DNA from: Sporosarcina sp.
GTDB lineage: Bacteria; Bacillota; Bacilli; Bacillales_A; Planococcaceae
NCBI GenBank assembly: GCA_026169375.1
Contig: JAPFCR010000048.1
Location: 42,730 to 106,729, forward strand
DNA: 64,000 nt
Reading direction: 5' to 3'
The translations under genes and the position numbers were made by a program. The notes under the pieces are model-generated. The model was not told the origin of the DNA, did no database searches, and saw only the letters and a list, made by a program, of their open reading frames with translations. This document shows positions 15,985 to 24,766 of this stretch, in pieces. Numbering within the stretch: the first letter of the stretch is position 1; each line of letters starts with the position of its first letter.

Positions 15985-16023
15985 GTCTATTGCGAGTCTA
16001 TTCCGAGTCTATTCGTATCTATT
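15985..16023. repeat. Iteron-like array of four short direct repeats
   Basis: GTCTATT occurs at 15985, 15996 and 16007, followed by ATCTATT at 16017. The 10-11 base period places each copy on the same helix face. This looks like a cooperative protein-binding site or iteron. The surrounding 330 bases (15,790-16,119) hold no other gene. Confidence 0.55.
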
Positions 16024-16119
16024 AATTAACATAAAAAAACCTCCCTCTATATAGATAGAAGGAAATTAAAAGGACTTCGGCAAATTTTGTGGAATATAAA
16101 CGGCAAGGGGGAGTTACAT

Positions 16120-16314
16120 ATGTTAAATAACATGGATGAGGAAATGGTCAATTCTCTAAAAAGGAGCATGTATCAATCGCCGTGCACAAAATGCGGAAGG
16201 GAAATGGAGTTAATTTTCGCCCGAAAGAAACCAGGGGCGAGAGCTATAAAGGGGAAGATTTATTGCAAAAACTGCGAAGAGGTTTTCCGGGCGACATTTG
16301 CTGGATTTAATTAA
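16120..16314 (+). CDS. Small zinc-ribbon protein
   Basis: 64 residues starting MLNNMDEEMVNS at the ATG at 16120, which has GGGGGAG seven bases upstream. CTKCGRE and CKNCEEV provide four Cys for a zinc ribbon. It may be a transcription factor or adaptor; no specific family was recognised. It is the only + strand gene in this part of the prophage and sits between two - strand operons. Confidence 0.6.
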   Translation: MLNNMDEEMVNSLKRSMYQSPCTKCGREMELIFARKKPGARAIKGKIYCKNCEEVFRATFAGFN

Positions 16315-16316
16315 AA

Positions 16317-16339
16317 AAGAGAGCGGTTTAGGCTCTCTT
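16317..16339 (-). terminator. Terminator of the translocase operon
   Basis: AAGAGAGC and GCTCTCTT form a perfect eight-pair stem. On the - strand it is followed by further T residues (TTTTAATT) and it begins at the stop codon of the membrane protein gene. Confidence 0.8.
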
Positions 16340-16892
16340 AAATCGCTTTGCCGATCTCCTGGAGTATCTTTAAAAATAACGGAGACATTTGAATAAGTAC
16401 ATAGCCTAGTCCTGCATTCATAATTGTGCTCCATGCCTTTTCGCTGTTACCAATCATAAAAAAGAAGCAGGCTCCTACCATGATTACACTAGCAATGGGG
16501 AAGCTGATAGCAACTAATATCTGAATGACTGGATCGAGAATTGCGGCTAACATATTTAAACTTGTGTCTGCAATAACTCCAGTTTGCAATACATCGGTGC
16601 TTGCGGAAAAATCAACGGGTAAGGTAGATGGTTCATTTAATACGTTAAATGGTTCGTCTAGTGTAGTAGGTTCGGGTGGTGTATATGTAGTGGAAATATT
16701 AGTGGGATTGTTAGTAGGTATATTAGGGTTTTTAATTTTAGTTATAGTGTAAGTTGCTAAGCTAGCAGTAGCACCGGTCGCAACGGTTACGATTGTGCTA
16801 TTTATCTTTTTGCTCTTCTCTTCATATCTACCACTGAAATCTGTGTATTCACTTTCGGGGACAACCTCGACGTCTTTTTTTCTTTTAAACAT
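16338..16892 (-). CDS. Membrane protein, TrbC/VirB2-like
   Basis: 184 residues. There is a cytoplasmic charged head (1-30), a first membrane segment (about 33-52), a Pro/Thr/Asn-rich linker (53-95), and two hydrophobic segments (about 113-147 and 155-175) around a short GNSEKAW loop. That layout recalls TrbC/VirB2 pilin-like subunits of conjugation systems. It is the last gene of the module, with AAAGGAG ahead of ATG. Function is inferred from topology and neighbours only. Confidence 0.55.
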   Translation of the reverse strand: MFKRKKDVEVVPESEYTDFSGRYEEKSKKINSTIVTVATGATASLATYTITKIKNPNIPTNNPTNISTTYTPPEPTTLDEPFNVLNEPSTLPVDFSASTDVLQTGVIADTSLNMLAAILDPVIQILVAISFPIASVIMVGACFFFMIGNSEKAWSTIMNAGLGYVLIQMSPLFLKILQEIGKAI

Positions 16893-16906
16893 CTATCCAT
16901 CTCCTT

Positions 16907-17509
16907 TTATTTAATGTCATTTACGGTAAAGACCATGACAATAGGTAAACCTTCGCAAGCGTCCTTCAACTGATTTCTTCTATGCTCCGTTGTAGTAAGC
17001 CATACAATAGTAGGGAAGTGGCCGAGTTCACTTTCAATCGCGCCATATTCATAAAGATCTTTGTATCTCTTGATTTTACTTCTGTTTTCTTTCATAGTTT
17101 GCGTATTATCGACTTCGACAAAGTGTTTTCTGTCCCAACTATCTGTAAACATCGCATCTACAACAACCGCTTCAAATCCATCTGATACTTTTATTTCATT
17201 TTTCCAACCCTTGGGACAATCAAAATATAACCAAATGTCGTTTCTCATAATTGCGTGATGTATGTGACCACCTTTTTTACGTATCTTTCCGCAGTCAACA
17301 TATTCTCTACCTAATTTCGATAGATAGTAAATCGTTTGATAACCCCCGCGTACTTTCATGAGGTATTTTGATAAACCCTGAAGCACCCGATTTGTATGTC
17401 GTATCGTGCCTATTTTGAAGTAGCTATTAATCTGATCTCTCGTCAAAAAGTCAAACTTCTTCAAAAGTAACAGTATTGACTCTTCTCGTTGGTTCAATTG
17501 CCTTTTCAA
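16907..17509 (-). CDS. Replication-relaxation family protein
   Basis: 200 residues from a TTG at 17509 preceded by AAAAGGAGG; an upstream ATG at 17554 has no site and lies deep within the translocase gene. An N-terminal winged helix (LTRDQINSYFKIG, LSKYLMKVRGGYQTIYYLSKLGREY) is followed by a nuclease-like beta core with conserved DAMF, FVEVDNTQTMKENRSKIKRY and VWLTT segments. These match the Replic_Relax family, found with FtsK-like genes in plasmids and plasmid-like prophages of Bacilli. Probably acts on replication or mobilisation of the element. Confidence 0.75.
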   Translation of the reverse strand: MKRQLNQREESILLLLKKFDFLTRDQINSYFKIGTIRHTNRVLQGLSKYLMKVRGGYQTIYYLSKLGREYVDCGKIRKKGGHIHHAIMRNDIWLYFDCPKGWKNEIKVSDGFEAVVVDAMFTDSWDRKHFVEVDNTQTMKENRSKIKRYKDLYEYGAIESELGHFPTIVWLTTTEHRRNQLKDACEGLPIVMVFTVNDIK

Positions 17510-18752
17510 CTTTATCCTCCTTTTGAGTTTCTTCTGTATAAGGAACGATTGCATTCCGAATAATATCTGAAGTGATTAGCGGTGTTTGCAATACTTCTCG
17601 CTTGTCAGCAGTTTGATAGATAGCGCGCCCCTTGATTTGCGGTAACGTTTCAGCACCTTCGCTATCCAATACGACACGACTCGCTACAGCACTTTGAACA
17701 CGAAACGAGAGTTTGGCATCACTATTTTGTTTACATTGCCGTGGGATAACGTCTCCGGTTGGATATTGAGTAGCTAATATTTGCCTAAATCCTAATCCAG
17801 CACCTAAGCGTGCAATTTGACTCATAAGCGTTTGGCAAGCGAGTTTTAATTGTTTTTCTTCACGAGTAACGGCTTCACTAGGATTTAACTCCCCAACTTC
17901 GTCCACAACAATGAAGAACCTCTCTTTAATACCTGCTTCTTGCACGTTCTTTTTACCCTTCATTCTTATCTTGACTTGTAACTCACGCATCTTATTGTAA
18001 GCCATCTGGAGCGTTTCTAGTGCTTTGTCCGGTTCATATGCGATTGATTTTGTCTGTTTAATATTTTCATAGTCGCATAGCTCCACGCCACCTTTTAAGT
18101 CGATTAAAAATAAATTCAGATTATTTGGTTGTGATTTCAATAGACTTGTAATCGTCGAGTTAATAAAATTACTTTTCCCGTATCTCGTCGCGCCACCTAA
18201 TACCATGTGGGGGATTTTCTCGAAATTGTGGAATCTAAACGAGTTCTTTTCACGGGTTAAGCCGACCGGCACACTCCATTTTTGACCAGGCTCAAATTTC
18301 ACTTGGGAGGGAAGTGGTTCATCGTAAATTCTTAAAACTAATAAACCGTCAAATGATAACTCTAATTCTTTTTGTTCGGTAAGTTTCTTTTTCCACATGG
18401 TCCTTAAACTCCCAATAAAATCAGAGTCCAACTTTAGATTCTTTAAATCGTCGATGGTGATTCGCTGCCTACGATTATTTATCCCATCTTCCAAAATGCT
18501 TTTCTTGTTAAAATAATCTTCAAAACTTCTACCTAGCGGAATCCGATATTTATATTCCCATCCCCAATCGAACTGTTTTTTTCGGACAAGCTGAGTAGTC
18601 AAAGTATCATTTCCATCTTTCACATTTAATCCTGAAAGAGAAAAAATACGTTGAATCTTACCTGAATCATTCGTTTCATTTCCTTTCTTTTTCGAGTAAG
18701 CTTTTAGGGCAATGCCACCCATAGCAGCAGTCGTTAAAATTTCAAACAACAC
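17451..18752 (-). CDS. FtsK/SpoIIIE-type DNA translocase
   Basis: 433 residues from a GTG at 18752 with AAAGGAGGG seven bases upstream; a longer frame from 18812 lacks a site. It has one N-terminal hydrophobic segment, then an FtsK/SpoIIIE ATPase: Walker A in GGATRYGKSNFINST, an LFLIDLKGGVEL strand, Walker B in RFFIVVDEVGEL, and the ILATQYPTGDVIP motif. It probably pumps element DNA during replication, segregation or transfer. It heads a three-gene operon and overlaps the next gene by 59 bases. Confidence 0.88.
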   Translation of the reverse strand: MLFEILTTAAMGGIALKAYSKKKGNETNDSGKIQRIFSLSGLNVKDGNDTLTTQLVRKKQFDWGWEYKYRIPLGRSFEDYFNKKSILEDGINNRRQRITIDDLKNLKLDSDFIGSLRTMWKKKLTEQKELELSFDGLLVLRIYDEPLPSQVKFEPGQKWSVPVGLTREKNSFRFHNFEKIPHMVLGGATRYGKSNFINSTITSLLKSQPNNLNLFLIDLKGGVELCDYENIKQTKSIAYEPDKALETLQMAYNKMRELQVKIRMKGKKNVQEAGIKERFFIVVDEVGELNPSEAVTREEKQLKLACQTLMSQIARLGAGLGFRQILATQYPTGDVIPRQCKQNSDAKLSFRVQSAVASRVVLDSEGAETLPQIKGRAIYQTADKREVLQTPLITSDIIRNAIVPYTEETQKEDKVEKAIEPTRRVNTVTFEEV

Positions 18753-18777
18753 TTTGATTCCCTCCTTTAAATGATAG

Positions 18778-18851
18778 CGCCACAAGGTTATCTTACAGAG
18801 TAAGAGTTGCAAGTAACAGGACGTTGGATATATGCAATATCCCTTGTGGCG
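18778..18851. other. Compound inverted-repeat structure in the translocase leader
   Basis: CGCCACAAGG (18778-18787) pairs perfectly with CCTTGTGGCG (18842-18851). Inside are two hairpins: CTTAC/GTAAG (18792-18804) and GGATAT/ATATCC (18826-18842, which shares its last base with the outer arm). It ends 10 bases upstream of the ribosome binding site of the translocase gene, so it could be an RNA leader or a DNA-level replication or transfer site. Confidence 0.55.
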
Positions 18852-18859
18852 ACTAGGTT

Positions 18860-18896
18860 TTTGATGTCCAGATTAATGGACTACGTGGACATCAAA
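18860..18896. repeat. Perfect 11-base inverted repeat
   Basis: TTTGATGTCCA (18860-18870) and TGGACATCAAA (18886-18896) flank a 15-base spacer that itself contains another TGGAC (18877-18881). A partial copy, GGACATCAA, recurs at 18981. This looks like a multi-site binding region, perhaps for the ribbon-helix-helix protein encoded just upstream. Confidence 0.6.
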
Positions 18897-18985
18897 TAAG
18901 ACGTACTTTTAAAGCAATTTTTTAGCTGTCAACGTGCAATGACGGGACGTTCGTTTGGACACGGAAGCAGACGTTAAAGCGGACA

Positions 18986-19147
18986 TCAATCAAGAGCCTT
19001 GTTCTTGTGTTTAAAATAAAACCTTAAGGCTTCACGATAAGCTCGACTTCTGTCGCGTTTGGGTATTTTATCAATTACTTCAATTAGATCGGCGTCATGT
19101 TCAGGATGAAGTCTAGCAGATATTTGTATTCCTTTTTTTGGTGTCAA
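18986..19147 (-). CDS. Small ribbon-helix-helix protein
   Basis: 53 residues from a TTG start with AAAGGAGG nine bases upstream. The sequence MTPKKGIQISARLHPEHDAD begins with a beta strand of ribbon-helix-helix type, and DRSRAYREALRFYF fits the second helix. Such proteins act as repressors or partition factors that bind repeats. It is the first gene of the translocase module and has its own promoter. Because it uses TTG and is short, it is easily missed. Confidence 0.7.
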   Translation of the reverse strand: MTPKKGIQISARLHPEHDADLIEVIDKIPKRDRSRAYREALRFYFKHKNKALD

Positions 19148-19185
19148 TAGTGAACGCCTCCTTTCATTTCATTTTGTAACACAAA

Positions 19186-19214
19186 TTATTACTTACACTC
19201 ACAATGTATGACAA
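19186..19214 (-). promoter_or_regulatory. Promoter of the ribbon-helix-helix gene
   Basis: On the - strand TTGTCA (19214-19209) and TAATAA (19191-19186) are 17 bases apart. ACAATG occurs twice (19201 and 19211) across the -35 box, a possible autoregulatory site. Confidence 0.55.
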
Positions 19215-19256
19215 TGCATCACGAGAAATGCCTGTCTTATTTAATAAAATAAAAAA

Positions 19257-19280
19257 GAGAGCAATTAAGCTCTCCTAATT
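19257..19280 (+). terminator. Terminator-like hairpin
   Basis: GAGAGC and GCTCTC close an AATTAA loop, with ATTATTTTT shortly after. It lies near the presumed prophage/host border. Confidence 0.55.
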
Positions 19281-19308
19281 ATTTTTGCATAAAATAATAA
19301 AAAAATTA

Positions 19309-19350
19309 GAAAAGAGGACGCGCGGATGCATCCTCTTTTCATTGTTTTTT
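19309..19350 (+). terminator. Terminator near the prophage/host junction
   Basis: GAAAAGAGGA and TCCTCTTTTC pair perfectly around 12 bases and are followed by ATTGTTTTTTG. The gene it ends is not in view. From here to nrdR (19,351-19,568) I see no gene. Confidence 0.7.
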
Positions 19351-19568
19351 GTGCGCCTATCAGCTTTTTATAATATTCCCCTAAAGTTACCCCAGACCTC
19401 CCCCAATTGAATGCAGGGGAATACCCGATTTCAATAACTGGACTTTCCAGTATAACGCAGCAATCATTGATAATACTACCTTCAAAGGTTTTAAATAGTG
19501 GACTCTACATACTGCAATTACTTTCTGTTATAATAAGTATATTATGAAAGAAATGCGGAGGATATTTT

Positions 19569-20036
19569 ATGAAATGCCCAGCTTGTCAATACAATGGATC
19601 GAAAGTTGTTGACTCTAGACCAGCCGATTTAAATAGATCGATTCGGAGGCGAAGAGAATGTGAGTCATGTAGTTATCGCTTTACGACATTTGAAAAAATT
19701 GAAGACACCCCTCTTATTGTCGTTAAAAAAGATGGTTCTCGTGATGAGTTTGTAGGAAGGAAAATTTTAAGAGGGCTGATTCGCGCATGCGAAAAAAGAT
19801 CAGTGCAACTTGAAGACTTAGAGAACATTGTCTATTTGATTGAAAAAGAATTAAGAAGTTCAGGTGTCGTTGAAATTGACTCAAAAGATTTAGGAGAAAT
19901 GGTCATGAAGAAGTTAGCGGATGTCGATGAAGTTGCATACGTTAGATTTGCTTCTGTTTACCAAGAGTATAAAGATATTAGTGTTTTTATTGAGGAATTG
20001 AAAAATTTGGAGACGCGAAAGAAAGATATTGAATGA
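19569..20036 (+). CDS. nrdR: Transcriptional repressor NrdR
   Basis: 155 residues, the usual length. The N-terminal zinc ribbon has CPAC and CESC pairs and the RRRREC motif; residues 49-139 form the ATP-cone domain ([21 protein letters not shown]). NrdR senses (d)ATP and represses ribonucleotide reductase genes. It sits upstream of dnaB and dnaI as in B. subtilis. GGAGG lies eight bases before the ATG. This is the first host gene to the right of the prophage. Confidence 0.97.
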   Translation: MKCPACQYNGSKVVDSRPADLNRSIRRRRECESCSYRFTTFEKIEDTPLIVVKKDGSRDEFVGRKILRGLIRACEKRSVQLEDLENIVYLIEKELRSSGVVEIDSKDLGEMVMKKLADVDEVAYVRFASVYQEYKDISVFIEELKNLETRKKDIE

Positions 20037-20050
20037 AAGGAGTGCTGTAA

Positions 20051-21451
20051 ATGGTCGCGTTATTTAAAGAGTTACAACCGATAGATGCATACCAAATACG
20101 AATGTCGCAACCATTTTCTGAGCATGATCAAAAACTCCTGACGTTATTTTATCAGCCTTTAATAGGCTCTGATGCAATGAGTTTATTTATGACTTTGTGG
20201 GCAGATGCTGGTGAAGAGGATTGTGAATATAATCATTATCATTTGATGAATGTACTTTCACTTCCGCTTGCACCTATTTTTGAAGCGAGAATTTCATTAG
20301 AAGCGATTGGTTTATTACGCACGTATACAAAAACAGAAGCCAATCAACGTACATTTTTATATGAGTTGTCTCCACCGTTAGATGCAAAAGCCTTCTTTGA
20401 AGATCCTTTATTATCTACTTTTTTATTTAGTAAAATTGGTGAGCAGGCTTATCGTAGTTTAAGAAGTCGATTTTTAGTAACGAGCAATGAAACGTCCACA
20501 TATAAAGAAATCTCAAGAACGTTTTTAGATGTGTACAAGCCAGTGAATCATCGTGTAGACATTGAAGAAGCGGATGGACGCTTCATTGGACGTAGGGGCG
20601 ATAATGGTGTGCCTTTTGTTCAACATAATTTTGATTTTGAATTACTGCGTTCTGGTTTATCTGAGCAAATGGTTCCGCAAGCTGCACTGGCGTCTGTTTC
20701 TCAAGAGTTAATTGCGAAAATGGCTTTTTTGTATTCCTTAACACCATTGGATATGCAAAAAGTAATTATGATGGCGCTTGACGAGAACTTGCAATTACCT
20801 GAAGCGAGATTGAGAAAAGCGGCGGCTGATTTTTATAAAATGAACACATCAAAAACACCGCCTGTTTTAGATAAAACATTTATCCAGTCAGCGCCGCCAA
20901 TTGAAACAGAGGAAATGACAAGAGAGGAAGAACTCATTTATTATTTGGAGCATACAGCCCCCGTTGATATGCTACGGGATTTAAACGGGAAAGAGCCGAT
21001 GCCTGTGGATGTACAACTGGCAGAAAGATTGATCAATACACATGATTTATCAGTCGGTGTTGTCAATGTGCTCTTACAATTTGTATTCATTCGCAATGAT
21101 GGTCGAATTACGAAGGCTTATGTCGAACGAATTGCTTCTCACTGGATGAACAAAAAAGTATCGAATGCACGGGAAGCCCTTGAGTTTTCGCGAAAAGAAC
21201 ATGATAAATATATGAAATGGAAAAATGAAGAACAGAAACCGAAAACGTATAATCGAAAGCCGGTCCGAGAAGAAATGGTGCCGGAATGGTTTCATCAGAA
21301 TGAAGAGAAGAAAGAAGAGAAGAAAGAAGAGCCTAAAAAGGTCGCCAAAGCAACATCTGAAAAACCTGAAACAAAGATCGACAATGATATAGAGGAACGT
21401 CGTAAAAGGTTACGTGAAGAATTAGCACGAACACGAAAAGGGGTGAAGTAA
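20051..21451 (+). CDS. dnaB: Replication initiation and membrane attachment protein DnaB
   Basis: 466 residues, the Firmicute DnaB helicase-loading protein (not the helicase). It acts with DnaD and DnaI to load DnaC helicase at oriC and at stalled forks. Winged-helix and DnaB_2 domains span the first 390 residues. The C-terminal tail is highly charged, with Lys/Glu runs and an ERRKRLREELARTRKG end. AAAGGAG precedes the ATG. It is followed at once by dnaI. Confidence 0.95.
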   Translation: MVALFKELQPIDAYQIRMSQPFSEHDQKLLTLFYQPLIGSDAMSLFMTLWADAGEEDCEYNHYHLMNVLSLPLAPIFEARISLEAIGLLRTYTKTEANQRTFLYELSPPLDAKAFFEDPLLSTFLFSKIGEQAYRSLRSRFLVTSNETSTYKEISRTFLDVYKPVNHRVDIEEADGRFIGRRGDNGVPFVQHNFDFELLRSGLSEQMVPQAALASVSQELIAKMAFLYSLTPLDMQKVIMMALDENLQLPEARLRKAAADFYKMNTSKTPPVLDKTFIQSAPPIETEEMTREEELIYYLEHTAPVDMLRDLNGKEPMPVDVQLAERLINTHDLSVGVVNVLLQFVFIRNDGRITKAYVERIASHWMNKKVSNAREALEFSRKEHDKYMKWKNEEQKPKTYNRKPVREEMVPEWFHQNEEKKEEKKEEPKKVAKATSEKPETKIDNDIEERRKRLREELARTRKGVK

Positions 21452-21452
21452 C

Positions 21453-22403
21453 ATCGAACCAATTAACAAAGCATTAAACAGAGTCGTAAAAGCACCGAAC
21501 TTTGCCCAGCGATATGAAAAAATGCGTCAAGGAATACTAGCAAATGAGGAAGTCCAACGGTTTTTAACAGAGCATGCAGATGAAGTGAATCAAGATATAA
21601 TTGAGCGTAGTTTAGGAAAACTTTACGAGTTTACAACAGCTTCGCATCGTTGTGAAAAATGTCCTTCATTAGATGGGTGTATCAATATTATGAATGGCTT
21701 TGAACCTAAATTGACGATTAAAATGAATTTAATAGACGTTGAATATAGTAAATGTCCAACACGGCTAGTTGCGGATGAACGCCTAGCTATATCAAGGATG
21801 ATTGAAAGCATGTATATGCCCAAAGATGTGATGGAAGCTCGATTACAAGATGTCGATTTTGAAGGAAACTCTCATGAAAGTCGCTTAACAGTGATTGAAA
21901 TGGCGAAGAACTTTTTAAATGAGTTAGACGATACTGGTGAATTGCCGAAGCGTGGCTTATATATTCATGGTCCATTCGGTGTAGGAAAATCATTCATACT
22001 CGGAGCACTGGCAAATGAATTAGCTGAACGCCATATTCGAACGGTCGCTGTTTATGTCCCTGAATTTTTACGGGAAATTAAACAATCGATTCAAGAACAA
22101 ACACTTCATGAAAAAGTCGATTATGTGAAAGATGCAGAAGTGTTAATTTTAGATGATTTTGGGGCGGAAGCAATGAGCGCTTGGACGCGTGATGAAATAC
22201 TTGGCGCAATCTTACAATATAGAATGTCTGAGCAATTACCAACATTTTTCACGTCAAACTTAGGCTTTAAAGAATTAGAACATCATTTGACGTACACACA
22301 ACGTGGTGAAAAAGACGTTGTGAAAGCAGCGCGAATTATGGAACGGATACAAACCGTTGCAAGACCTGTTGCTTTATATGGAGATAATCGTCGAGAGAAA
22401 TAG
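21453..22403 (+). CDS. dnaI: Primosomal helicase loader DnaI, probable ATC start
   Basis: AAA+ loader of the replicative helicase. Walker A is GPFGVGKSFI and Walker B LILDDFGAE; a zinc-binding region is near residues 65-100 (CEKCPSLDGC, CPTR). B. subtilis DnaI (311 residues) begins MEPI; here the matching residues EPINKALNRVV follow an ATC codon at 21453, two bases after the dnaB stop and about 7 bases after GGGGTGA. That start gives 316 residues. The first in-frame ATG (21522) has no binding site and would remove the conserved N-terminus. Confidence 0.9.
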   Translation: MEPINKALNRVVKAPNFAQRYEKMRQGILANEEVQRFLTEHADEVNQDIIERSLGKLYEFTTASHRCEKCPSLDGCINIMNGFEPKLTIKMNLIDVEYSKCPTRLVADERLAISRMIESMYMPKDVMEARLQDVDFEGNSHESRLTVIEMAKNFLNELDDTGELPKRGLYIHGPFGVGKSFILGALANELAERHIRTVAVYVPEFLREIKQSIQEQTLHEKVDYVKDAEVLILDDFGAEAMSAWTRDEILGAILQYRMSEQLPTFFTSNLGFKELEHHLTYTQRGEKDVVKAARIMERIQTVARPVALYGDNRREK

Positions 22404-22430
22404 AAAACAATTGAAAAGACGATAAAACAC

Positions 22431-22459
22431 TTGCAATTATTCAGTTAACGTCGTATAAT
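22431..22459 (+). promoter_or_regulatory. Promoter of thrS
   Basis: TTGCAA at 22431 and TATAAT at 22454 are 17 bases apart, ahead of the T-box leader. Confidence 0.75.
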
Positions 22460-22465
22460 CAACAC

Positions 22466-22746
22466 TAATTATATGATTGAAATGCATGGATAAGGACAAC
22501 AATTGATTGCACTTGCCACCAGAGAACAGGATCGTAGGCTGGAAGTCCTGTAGGTACAACAATCAATTTACCACCTTGAAGCAGCATTAGTGAAAGATTG
22601 AGTAGCTAATGACGGTCCCGGCCCGTTAGCCGAAGTAAAGCTTCGTTAATCTAAAGCTTTTTTGTATTGAAATTAGATTGACAGAAGAAGGGTGGAACCA
22701 CGAGTATAATGCCTCGTCCCTTTTCCAGGGATGGGGCTTTTTTGTT
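22466..22746 (+). promoter_or_regulatory. T-box leader controlling thrS
   Basis: The conserved T-box AGGGTGGAACCACG is at 22689-22702. It is followed by a terminator whose stem runs GCCTCGTCCC to GGGATGGGGC and ends in TTTTTTG. Upstream are the long stem I and linker regions. Uncharged threonyl-tRNA should favour the antiterminator and allow thrS transcription. An ACC codon near 22570 is a possible specifier; the structure was not drawn fully. Confidence 0.92.
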
Positions 22747-22774
22747 TTTTAATAAATAAAGGAGTGTATGAGAC

Positions 22775-24712
22775 ATGGCAGAAATGATTAAATTACAATT
22801 TCCAGATGGTGCTGTAAAAGAGTTTCCAAAAGGTACAACGACTGAGGAAGTAGCAGCTTCGATTAGCCCAGGACTTAGAAGAAATGCAATTGCAGGTAAA
22901 TTAGATGAAACATTAATTGATTTTAAAACACCGATTGAATCAGATGGTGAAATTGCGATTATTACACCAGATTCACCAGAAGCGCTTGAAATTTTACGTC
23001 ATAGTACAGCTCATTTACTTGCACAAGCTGTTAAACGTCTTTTCAAAGATGCGAAATTCGGTGTAGGTCCAGTCATTGAAAATGGATTCTACTACGATAT
23101 CGATACATCAGAGCCAATTACAGCAGAAGACTTACCAACGATTGAAAAAGAAATGAAACAAATCATTAATGAAAACATTGAAATTAATCGAATCGAAGTT
23201 TCTCGTGAAGAAGCGATTAAGCGTTTTGAAGAAATTGGCGATGCGTATAAATTAGAACTTATTGAAGCCATTCCTGAAGGGGAACAAGTAACACTTTATG
23301 AACAAGGCGAGTTTGTTGATTTATGTCGTGGTGTTCACGTACCATCAACGTCAAAAATCCGTGAATTTAAGTTATTAAGTTTAGCAGGTGCGTATTGGCG
23401 CGGTGACTCAGACAATAAAATGTTACAACGTATTTACGGAACAGCATTCTTCAAAAAAGATGACTTAAAAAAGCACTTGAAAATGTTAGAAGAAGCAAGA
23501 GAACGTGATCACCGTAAAATCGGTCGTGAGCTAGACTTATTTATGAACTCACAAAAAGTTGGTCAAGGTCTCCCGATGTGGTTACCAAAAGGTGCAACAA
23601 TTCGCCGTATCGTAGAACGTTATATCGTAGACAAAGAAGAAAAACTTGGCTACCAACACGTGTATACACCAGTACTGGGTAGCTCTGAACTATATAAAAC
23701 GAGCGGACATTGGGATCACTACCAAGACGATATGTTCCCAGCGATGAGCATGGATAATGAAGATTTAGTTCTTCGTCCAATGAACTGTCCACACCATATG
23801 ATGATTTATAAAAATGGGATTCACTCTTACCGAAATTTACCATTACGTATTGCAGAGCTAGGAATGATGCACCGTTATGAAATGTCAGGCGCATTATCTG
23901 GACTCCAGCGTGTACGCGGCATGACGTTAAACGATGCACATATTTTCGTTCGTCCTGACCAAATTCAAGACGAGTTTAAACGTGTTGTTCAACTTGTCAT
24001 TGATGTTTATAAAGACTTCAATATTACGGATTATTCATTCCGTCTCTCTTACCGCAATCCTGAAGATACAGAAAAGTATTTTGATGACGATGCAATGTGG
24101 GAACGCGCGCAAAAAATGCTAAAAGAAGCAATGGATGATCTTGAATTGGATTATGTAGAAGCTGACGGAGAAGCTGCGTTTTACGGTCCAAAATTAGATA
24201 TCCAAGTGAAAACAGCACTCGGTATGGAAGAAACATTATCGACTGTTCAATTAGACTTCTTACTACCTGAGCGTTTTGACTTAACATACGTAGGGGAAGA
24301 TGGGAAACATCACCGTCCAGTCGTGATTCACCGTGGTGTTGTAAGTACGATGGAACGTTTCATTGCTTACTTAATTGAAGAATATAAAGGGGCATTCCCA
24401 ACTTGGTTATCGCCAGTTCAAGTTCAAGTGATTCCAGTTTCACCAGAAGCACACTTCGACTATGCAAATGACGTTCGTGAAAAGCTAGTTGCAGAAGGAT
24501 TCCGTGTTGAACTTGATGAAAGAGAAGAGAAAATCGGTTATAAAATCCGAGAAGCACAAATGCAAAAAACACCGTATATGCTTGTACTTGGTGGAAAAGA
24601 AATTGAATCAGGCGAAGTGAATGTCCGTAAATACGGGGAGAAAGATTCAGAAAATATGTCATTTGAAGCATTTGTTGAATTAGTAAAAGAAGATATTGAA
24701 AACAAGCGATAA
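22775..24712 (+). CDS. thrS: Threonyl-tRNA synthetase
   Basis: 645 residues, full length. There is an N-terminal TGS domain (residues 1-65), an editing domain (about 70-220; [15 protein letters not shown]), a class II catalytic core with zinc ligands in RPMNCPHHM and VIHRG, and a C-terminal anticodon-binding domain (about 540-640). It charges tRNA-Thr. GGAGTG lies ahead of the ATG. Control is by the T-box leader. Confidence 0.98.
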   Translation: MAEMIKLQFPDGAVKEFPKGTTTEEVAASISPGLRRNAIAGKLDETLIDFKTPIESDGEIAIITPDSPEALEILRHSTAHLLAQAVKRLFKDAKFGVGPVIENGFYYDIDTSEPITAEDLPTIEKEMKQIINENIEINRIEVSREEAIKRFEEIGDAYKLELIEAIPEGEQVTLYEQGEFVDLCRGVHVPSTSKIREFKLLSLAGAYWRGDSDNKMLQRIYGTAFFKKDDLKKHLKMLEEARERDHRKIGRELDLFMNSQKVGQGLPMWLPKGATIRRIVERYIVDKEEKLGYQHVYTPVLGSSELYKTSGHWDHYQDDMFPAMSMDNEDLVLRPMNCPHHMMIYKNGIHSYRNLPLRIAELGMMHRYEMSGALSGLQRVRGMTLNDAHIFVRPDQIQDEFKRVVQLVIDVYKDFNITDYSFRLSYRNPEDTEKYFDDDAMWERAQKMLKEAMDDLELDYVEADGEAAFYGPKLDIQVKTALGMEETLSTVQLDFLLPERFDLTYVGEDGKHHRPVVIHRGVVSTMERFIAYLIEEYKGAFPTWLSPVQVQVIPVSPEAHFDYANDVREKLVAEGFRVELDEREEKIGYKIREAQMQKTPYMLVLGGKEIESGEVNVRKYGEKDSENMSFEAFVELVKEDIENKR

Positions 24713-24731
24713 AATAAGTCGAAGAAAAATG

Positions 24732-24760
24732 TTGACAATTTAAATTCATGGTGTTATGCT
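24732..24760 (+). promoter_or_regulatory. Promoter of the infC-rpmI-rplT operon
   Basis: TTGACA at 24732 and TATGCT at 24755 with 17 bases between them. Confidence 0.8.
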
Positions 24761-24766
24761 TATAAA

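Noticed and set aside
19150..19568. Prophage attachment site (attR)
   Set aside because: The border must be near here, but without the other prophage end no duplicated core can be identified.
23541..23939. 132-codon - strand frame in thrS
   Set aside because: Antisense shadow of a highly conserved gene, no start signal.
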